A stretch of 64,000 nucleotides of DNA from assembly GCA_003342895.1 (NCBI GenBank), contig PTFA01000041.1:4489983-4553982 (forward strand). Direction: 5' to 3'. Under the pieces are notes generated by a model. That model searched no databases. It was not told the DNA's origin and was given only the letters and a program-made list of their open reading frames with translations. Source of the stretch: Casuarius casuarius (taxonomy: Eukaryota; Chordata; Aves; Casuariiformes; Casuariidae). The position numbers and the translations under genes are program-made. The first letter of the stretch is position 1, and every line of letters begins with the position of its first letter. Shown piece by piece: positions 43,401 through 52,400 of the stretch.

Positions 43401-46400
43401 CCAACGCGGGGAAGGGATGAACCCGGTGTTCAGGGCTCTGTGTCTGCATTAAACTGGGGGCTGTCACCACTGCAGCTCCCCAGCAGCTGGGAAGGCAGCG
43501 GATAACCAGCCTGGCTCCTCTGGTACAAAAGCTGGTTATTGTAGTGCTGTGATGCGCATAGTTTCTTCTGGAAGAGATCACCACATCAGATGGGTGCCCC
43601 TTCTATACATGCATGTGTTTTCTCAATGGTCCTTTTCAGCCATCTAAATTCTTCATTTTATAGCATTACGTAAAATATTTGTAATGCTATTTTGTAATGC
43701 TATTAACATGCAAGATGAGCCTAAATATGCACAATCCTTTTCTGTTTAAATGAATTATTATAAATCTCACACAGTTCACAACAAGCCTTGTGCCTCACAG
43801 AGCTTCACAGAAGCTTGTGGCTTCTTACGTGGGAGAAATGATCAGAAATTTGATTTTTTGAGGTTATGTTTTTCAAAACCTTTGATATTGTCCATGAAAA
43901 TCAATTTCCTCCATGGAAGTTCAGGAGTTGGTGGGGAGGAAGGGTTATTCTCACATTTTTTTGAATTCCTACAGAAAAGCAAATGACCTATGCTCCCAAA
44001 AAGTTGGCAGGTGACTTATTAAACTTCTCTCAAATCTCCTTCAGGAAGTTCATTAAAATTCTATTTGGAAATGACCAGGTGCTTGCTTCCCACAGCACAA
44101 GAGGGAAATCTATCACCCTGTTTAAAAAATTGTTTGGTTACTTGGGATAAAGAAATAATCATTATACCAAGCTGTGTGGCTTTGTGATGGAAAACTGTGG
44201 CTTGGTGAGAAAAGTGCCAAGGTCAATGCAATGAAAGACCCACAGTGAACTCAGACCTGATTTCAGAAGTCAGTGGTGGATGGAGGCCAGGAGAACAAAG
44301 TCTGTTCTGTGGTTCACTTGAAAACACTTTATAAGATTCCGCATAAAAGTAACTCACCAGTTTGAGAGAATTTTTAACTTGAAAAAATATCATTAGAAAA
44401 GATTTTTATGTGTTTTATAAGGATTGCCATAGCTGACAAAATTACCTTGTTTGACACTGGATCCTGACCTAAATACTACGGCCAAGTCAACTAACAGGAA
44501 AATAGTAGGGCTAAGCCGTTTTCATTCTTTATACTGCCAAACCACTGCCTCTTGCAATCAGGATTGATTACAAACACCCAATTAAGAGGCTTTTGGAACA
44601 TGATCTGAACGCTAATCCTGTCTCTTGTTCTCTTTATACCTAATTATCAGCCTTAAGATGGGTATTAGCACGTTAATTAGTAGATTTACTTTAGGAACTT
44701 CTACATAAACTAACAAATCTATACTATAAGCATAAATATGGGTACCTATGTACAGACTTAGAGTTGTGCATAGAACAGATATGCCTATATCCAAGTTTCT
44801 GAGTACAATATATAAGTTTCGACATATACATGTGAGTGCAAGTGTCCCCTGTTTTCAGGCATAATTTCATTCTTTGGAAAAACTACAAAAGAAAATAATT
44901 GAACTTGGTTTTACATCAACTATATAAAAGTCTCTGTATCTTAATTATCAAGTTATGATCAAATGTTATAGCTTGCAAGAAGCTATAATTAAGAAACTAA
45001 TTTTCAGTAACACATAGGTCTTTGTTTTAATTATGTTAACACAGGGGATGGTGGGGGGAGAGGTGAGCAGGGTGGGGTCCACTGAAAGCATACTGAGTGT
45101 TTCCTGGGGCTAATGCCAAGGACCCTGGGTTTCAGCTTAGAAAGGGCTCAGCCCTCTGTTCTGAATTTGCTTATTTGTGCCCATTGAAAAGCTGAAGGAT
45201 TAGGCCTGTGGGAATCCATATTTCACCCTCAAAATTTTTACTGTCTGAAGGGCATCTGGTTGTAGCACCTCCAGATAGAATTTTCCTCACAGTTCACTTA
45301 ACTATCTAGATTAATATAAACACCTGCATATATACTGATATGATTACTGTTATAATTTTAATGCACTAGTGTACAGAGAAACAAATCAAGGTCAAAGCTC
45401 TACAGTGGCAGGGAATACACCCACATACGTAGGATGGAAAAAGGGCCCTGCACCAAACACCTCAGTCCCTAGCACAGGAGAGCACAGACTGTCTAGCTAC
45501 AACCAGTTCTGTCATCGTTTCCCTGATACCTTTTCCCGAGAAAACTCAAAGTCAAACCATTACTCTAAAAGAAAGAACCATGAAACAGTTGGACAATAGA
45601 GACTTTCACAAGAGTTAACTGCTTGGATAAAAAACAAAAGAGTCTGTTTATGACACTGTGTAATCAGAAAAACAATATAATTTTCAACTTCTTTCAACTC
45701 TTATTTAGTCTCTAAAGCACAATAAAATGACAGAACTATCTTTAGATACTTGCATCTGATACTTGTTTGCAAATGCCCATTGAAACCTGTAGCAAAGAGC
45801 AAACACTGTATTTTTATGATCCAGAACCTTTAAGCTAAGGAAAAGCATTATTTGTATGTGAGTGTGTATGTGTGTGTAGGAGGCAACAGCTCCGTCCTCA
45901 GTTATGCTTCATGTCTACTGCAACAAGTGTTTCTTGCCTCCCTGATCCTGAGCAGGCCCTGGACTGACTCTGCTCCTTGGCACCATTTCCTATAGCCTTG
46001 CAGAGAGTATCAGCCCCGGTCACCAACAGGACTGTCTGGAGTTTAACAGCACATTCACTCAGAAACACTTTCACACACTTAATATTAAGCAGAGAAGTGC
46101 TCTAAAAGCACACCCAGAAGCCAAGAGATACCACATATTCCCCAAATCCACTGCAACAACTCTCTTCCTAAAATATTTCTAAACTACTTGTTTCTTATTT
46201 TGGGGGTCAGAATGAAGGATGATTCCCTCAATCCCAATAGTACTCCAGATAATCCCTTAATGATCCCAAATCGCTAGACGTGCCCATTTAGGGACAGAGG
46301 CGCTGGAGAGGCAAGGGGCTGAGAAGATCCCCTCTGTGGGGCGGCGCTGCTCACGGCAGAGCGCGGGGGCTTCCCCACCGGACGGTTCAAGTGTTTGCCC

Positions 46401-49400
46401 GTCTCCCGCAAGAAGGACTTATGGGATAGCTCAGGGTATGTGGGGTGGGTGATTTAGGTTATTCCAAACCAAAACGAAGGTATAAATGTGGGCATTATTT
46501 CAGCCGCCCCCAGCAGAGGAAGAGGGGGCATTCACACCTGTTCCAGGCACCTCGTTTTGAGGCAAACTGCTGAAAGCCCAACACTGGTGCCAGACCAGGC
46601 TATTACAGCCATATTTCTGCTTGAAGGCTCACAGGCCCTGGCTCATTCGGAGTTTTCTTCTGAGTTTAACCCTGGTCAAAGACGCTTCCTGCCTCTCCGG
46701 CATCAGGCAGTGGTGAATTAATTTATTCCTTCGCCAGCTCTGTGGCTTCACTCACATTTTTCGCTGCATTCACCCGACTGCCTACTGAGCTCAACCCCAG
46801 CTGAGGGAGAGGGGATTAGGAAGCTCTGATTGACACTTGCCATCAACATGACGGATACAGCTATAAAACAGTTTTACCGGGCCTGTGTTCTGGCTTTCCT
46901 CACAGCTGTAAAGAGTAACAGGCTGTGCTTCTGTGCGAGCGGAGGGCAAAACTCCCCTTGCTTTCAACAGCAACAGGGCTGTACCAGGCCCAGGCCTTGC
47001 GTTACACCTGAGCAGCCCTTCGTACTGTTTGTGGGAGCAGTTCAGGGCTGGTAAACCCACAGCCAGACTCTAGCTGCACCTTCGGGCAGCCTGAAAGCAG
47101 TTATAATTTGTGCAGACATTAGCAGTTCAAAGAGCCTCTCTGCCAGGCCGGGATTGATGGGCAGCCCAGCGATTTCCTTCGCACATGGCTCTCCTCTTGC
47201 TTCGTGGCTGGGGCACGTGCAGCGCCAGCGCTGCCGCAGCGGCTTGGTGCCACCCCAGGTTCCTCCTGTGAGCTGAACCCAGTGGGTGGAAACTGACTGT
47301 GAGCAAGGGAAACACAAAGCACAAAGCCTGCAGAAAGCAAAGTTTGCTGCATGAAAGAATAGCAACCAGGATTTAGATGAATGTAAATGAAAGCTTGTCT
47401 GGACACCTATGCTTCCTTCCAGACTCAAGGATGTGGAGGAGCTGTATTCTTCTGTACAAACAAAAATAGGTATTTTTTGCTCTGTATGATATGACTGACT
47501 GCAGTTTCTATACAGCCCTAATCTCATTAGTGTAACTAATCTCTGGTAAACACAATATAAAGAATAATTATCTATGACATCTTTCTTTCTGCAACTTGAA
47601 TATTTCCAAAATGGGCAATTTTTCCATTCAAAGTGATTTGACAGCAATGTGTATACACTCTATAATTGTCAAGCAAGGATGATATTTACTCTTTACATCT
47701 ATAAATGATGGCCAATAAAACAATTGTACTGTGTGCTATATCTACGAAAACCTTGTAAAACAATACAGTTAAGTCTGGCAACAAAGTCAATAATTTGTCA
47801 GTAAGGAAACCACTATTGGGCTTTCTCCACCCAACCCTCCACCTTTCTTAAGCCCTTTTCTTCTGAAGCTTCACATTCATTTTCTTAATGTTTTTAACCT
47901 AGTGTCTGTGAAATTTTTATTGCTCCCTAGATAATGACATCTGATCTGAATGTAACCACACACCTCTTTGCTCAGCAACATTTGTCACAAACCATTATAA
48001 ATTATCATGCTGATAGTGTGCATTGCTGGGAAACCGGAAAAGTTCCATAAATTCAAAGTACTGTATCAGTGACATTCTTGTTTATTATCTAGGTATAAAG
48101 TTTTACAAGATTCAAGATGGCTACATTTACACAGTAGGATACTTCGGCAACACGAGACTTGTACAGCTTGCACTAAGTGCTGAAAAGCATTTACCACATG
48201 CAACAAATAGTGGAGCATTTTAAGTCATACGTAGCCATATGTTTTGTCTCTTCTCCTCATTTTAACCATGTCCATCACTCAAAAATGCGTGGCTGTTGGG
48301 CTTGCTTGAGAAAAGGCAAAATGGCAAACAGAAGCTACTTTTCTCTTAGAATGCAAGCCCAATTTCTGTTTCTTTGCCTCCTCAAGAGGAGGCATGACTC
48401 TCATTAAAGTTAAAAGTTAAAAGAGAGAGTATATTTTTCATTATGTATTAATGTCCTTGATAACAATCTGTGGTTGACATGACTGTATAGGTCCTGCTGA
48501 GACCCAGTATTTCCATTATGTTGGTTCAGTAGTTCTGGCTAGAACATTTTCCATTAGATGAACCTAGCTTGTGTGGACATAATTTTAATTATTTGGGTAT
48601 CTTTATTCTTCAAAAGTGTGAAAGTTGAGTCCTCTGGAATTTCTCCAGAGAAACAGGAATTTTCACCATGTTTGCTTGAAATTTAAAACAAGTCAAATGT
48701 TTCTGATCATCAGAAAATCATACATATCTGAAATTTATTAGAAGTCACTTGAGAAATATTTATCAGCTAAAGCATAGCATAATAAGTATATGCTATGCTT
48801 TTTATATGCAATGGGATATTTTTGATATGAAAACGAAACCCTAACGTACAAAGAGACTAACTGAGTGCAGCTTCAGGAGAGATAATGCTTTCTACTTTTG
48901 ATTCTCCTTACATTTTTAGCAGCTTTACATTTCAATACATCTAGTCCTATATATACAGTAATATACATGAAAGTTAGGTAAAGTTTCTTGTTTTTCTTGT
49001 TGGCACTACAAGACAAGAAGAGAACCTTTCCAAAGTCTTTTCAGTGCTAATTAAGGTATAAGATGCAAAGAACAGCAACTCTTGTTAGAGAAAGGATTTT
49101 GGGAGCTAGGCCAGAAAGCTAATCTTCTCCTCTAGTCCACTATAATTGTACAGGGCAGTATTTGATCCCAGACATGTATTCCCATATCTCTCATTTTCTA
49201 TCTGCATTTCATGTTTAACTACTTATTAATTTCCAGTGCTAAAACTTTCAATAAGCTGAAGCATAACCTAAATTGCACATTTCTAGATTGCATACAGAGC
49301 TTCTAATAAACTAAATATATTAGGAAATCAAAATGTACTTAGTATTGCAAAACCAAAAAAATGTGTGATAAGTTTTATTACATTAGTCTCCTGTTGTACC

Positions 49401-52400
49401 CAATACTTGGTACAAGGAATGTGAATTTCCTAAGTAGACAGTGAAATTTCAAACCACAGAGTTTGTTGACAAATTCCTGTTGCTGAAATCATTTTCTATT
49501 ATTCTGGTCCTAAGGTTTTTGGCACAAACACAATGCCTCTCAAGTTAAAAAGAGTAATTTTAAATATAAGTGAAGTAGCAGCTGAGTAATTCATAATAGC
49601 CTAGAAGATTTGCATTTCAGCGCAGACCAAACAATAGTAAAGTCATCACAATCACACACCGCAGAGACAATGCAAACAACCCCGTCTGGAGACTTCCTTC
49701 CACCTCTGCCATCCCGCCATGGCAGCGGGCCCCCTTTCAAAGGAAGAAATACTGCAGCGTGGACAGTGGACAATGAATATCGAGATGGGAGTGATGAAAA
49801 GAGGGAGGCGACCCCATCCCCGCACCCAGTTCAGCTGAGTCTAGCATTGCTTAGTACAGCCCTACGCCACAAAGATTACTTGTTCTTTAAATAATTGTAT
49901 GCTGTACACCACTTTACCGCTGTCAAAGAATGTGTTGGTTTTACAGCCTTGGAAAGCCTGTATGCTAGCAAGGAACAAAAAGGGTTGACACTTAAATATG
50001 CTTGATTTAATTTCCTAATCTCTATGTAACAGATAAAGAAAGAGAGAGATACAAACACTTTTAAGCATTAGCACTGTCCTGCAGAAAGAAAGCAAAGCCT
50101 ATATCAAGAAGATACAGGGAAGTGAATCATTGCCCAAGCACAATAAATAAAAAATTAAAGAATGGGAAGTCAGCTTGTGAGCATATGGTGTGAATACGAG
50201 CCACAGCTCCAACGCCGCGGTAAAAACTCATTTTCACAAAGAGCCAGTTTAGTTTTATGAGCATACGGTTTTCCTACATTATCACTTGACTATGGTACTG
50301 AAATGCTGATACACAAGAGATTATAAAAACAACAAAATAGCAACCGGGCATCACACTCCACCATTAAAGAATTTCATTTTAAGGGAAATCAATATTTATG
50401 ATCTATGAATCAATCTGGTAAAAAATAGGAACAAAGATGAGCATGGTAAAAATTAAACGCTTGAGTGCAATCGTTCTCTTTGTCTAAGTCCAGCCCTCTG
50501 ATCCTCATGGTCTGTTACAACCATTCCTGATGATGCTGACCATCATTCTACAGGGCCAAATCCTGTAAAATGTTGACTGCCCCCATGAAATGTCAGTTAT
50601 CAATGACTATTGAGTTTAACCTCTTTTTGCCATGCAGAGAAGACCTTGAGACTGGCAGCATCAATGAACAATGACTCTCTCTTGCATTTGTCAAAAGGGG
50701 GTGAAAAACTCATGATACTCAAGCAATTTTTAAAAAATGAATCATTAAAATACTTTCTTCATGAAACAAGTAGGCTGAATTTAGAGGGTATGCTGAAGAG
50801 GGGAATGATCTGACCGCGTGTTGCCACGTGCAAGCTATGTGGTTTCCAATCAAAGACTTGGGAAAAGTGGAGAACAGCTTCTGGGAAGCTTTGACTCCCT
50901 TTCCCACTGTTGGAAATAGGTGGTCAACAGGAGAGCAAGTATCAGGGAGCAGAGGGCCTTGGCTGTCCCCATCTCCCCTCAGGGCAGTACAGTAGAGCGG
51001 AGGAGGGAGGGGAACAACAAGTTACCAGCTATGAATCAGCTGCAAAGGGAAAAGGGGGGGAATATGACCACCAGACCTGCAGTCCCCTGCCCCGTAATGG
51101 GCCAGAGTAAACGTCAGACTAACTCCGCATTAAGAGAAACTGGCGATTTATAAATTGCCCATGTCTGTCACAGGCCGCTCAGCTGTGGGGCACAAAAGGA
51201 AGGGGAGTGGTTTTATTTTGAAAGCTCTAGACTTGCTTAAGAAGGCAAGCTGTCAAACAAGCATGCAGAGGTGCTTCGCACGGCCAAAACCTCGCCCTAA
51301 TCACACTCCCGTAACGCGTGTCAACAACCGCTTGCCTCTCCCATAGTGCAAACATAACTCAAACGCACTTCGGAAAGAGCAAAAAGTCACCACGACGTTG
51401 TTTTCCTCCCCCCGAAGGACGCTCCGCTACCCCGGCCCAACGCCGCCTGCCCTCGGCCAGCACAGCGCCCGCCGCAGCGGCCCCGCCGGCACCCCCGAGG
51501 GCCGGCGCGGGGCCCGGCGCTGCCCGGCGGCGGCGGCGGCGCTGCGCCAACACGCTCCGCGGCGCTCCGCCAGGTGTCGCCGTGGCGCTCCGCAGCGCGC
51601 GGCGCCCGCACTCACTTGCAGTCGCGGTCCTCCAGGTCGAAGTGGGGGTTGAAGTTGATCATGATCCTCTGGTAGGGCTCCGGGGCCTGGATCAGCCACT
51701 CGCACTTCTGGCTTGGGTGGTAGGACTGGGGGTAGCCCGGAGAGGTGAGGTACCCGGGGTTTAAGATTTTGATAGTGTCGCCGCATTTGTCTGCAAAGGA
51801 AGCACACACATTGCCCTCCTCAGCTCCCGCCGCGCACCCGCTCTCGGCCGGCAGCGGGGAGCGAGGCAGCGGCTGGGGAGGCGCTGGGGTTTCGCAGACG
51901 CCTTTACGCAAACTTTGTCTGCGTTGTTACACCTTTAGCCCAAAGGCATCTCTGCTGCATTATCCGAAGGAAAGATGCCTGCCCATGACTAAATCCACAT
52001 GTGGGTCATAAAGGATACCCCACTTCTGAACAATGCCCCTTTAAACAGCTCCCCTGGGCAAAGACCGCCCCGTGCAGCGTTAAAACCTTGCCTCCTGCAA
52101 CAGCACTAACAGCTCAGAAGGGTGTCTCCGTCTTAATTATCTCCAAAAAGTATAATCTCCTTAGGTAACAAGTTTTAAGTAATGTGTGTGGGGGGAGGGA
52201 GCTAAAAGGATGCTGCCTGACCCCCTGCCCAGCTCTGCGATAAGCCTGGTCTGTGTCACTGCCCACTGGGATTGTCTTCAGGGATCCCAGCTCGCTTGCA
52301 GCAGACCCTCCTTTTGTTTTATCAGTCCATAAATCTAGGCAGGTCGAAATTATCTGTGCTCTTCCAACCCAGGCTAGCAGAGAACAAAGTGGTTTTAGTG

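Larger units (their letters stand above)
9267..51615 (-). other. NRP1: NRP1 intron 2 (about 42 kb)
   Basis: A very long intron separating the two halves of CUB a1. Donor and acceptor are canonical. It is AT-rich with no recognised gene on either strand. It contains one CR1 tail, two clear MIR-like relics, several copies of a GACTTCAATGGGA-type ancient repeat motif, microsatellites, perfect short hairpins, and scattered CpG-rich islets, each listed separately. Open frames of up to about 200 codons occur, but those I checked start at TTG rather than ATG and show no domain I recognise. Long first introns in developmental receptor genes commonly hold enhancers (inference). Confidence 0.92.

Noticed and set aside
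47042..47647. 201-codon open frame on the minus strand in intron 2
   Set aside because: It starts at a TTG codon, shows no domain or family resemblance, and crosses a GC-rich islet that suppresses stop codons by chance.
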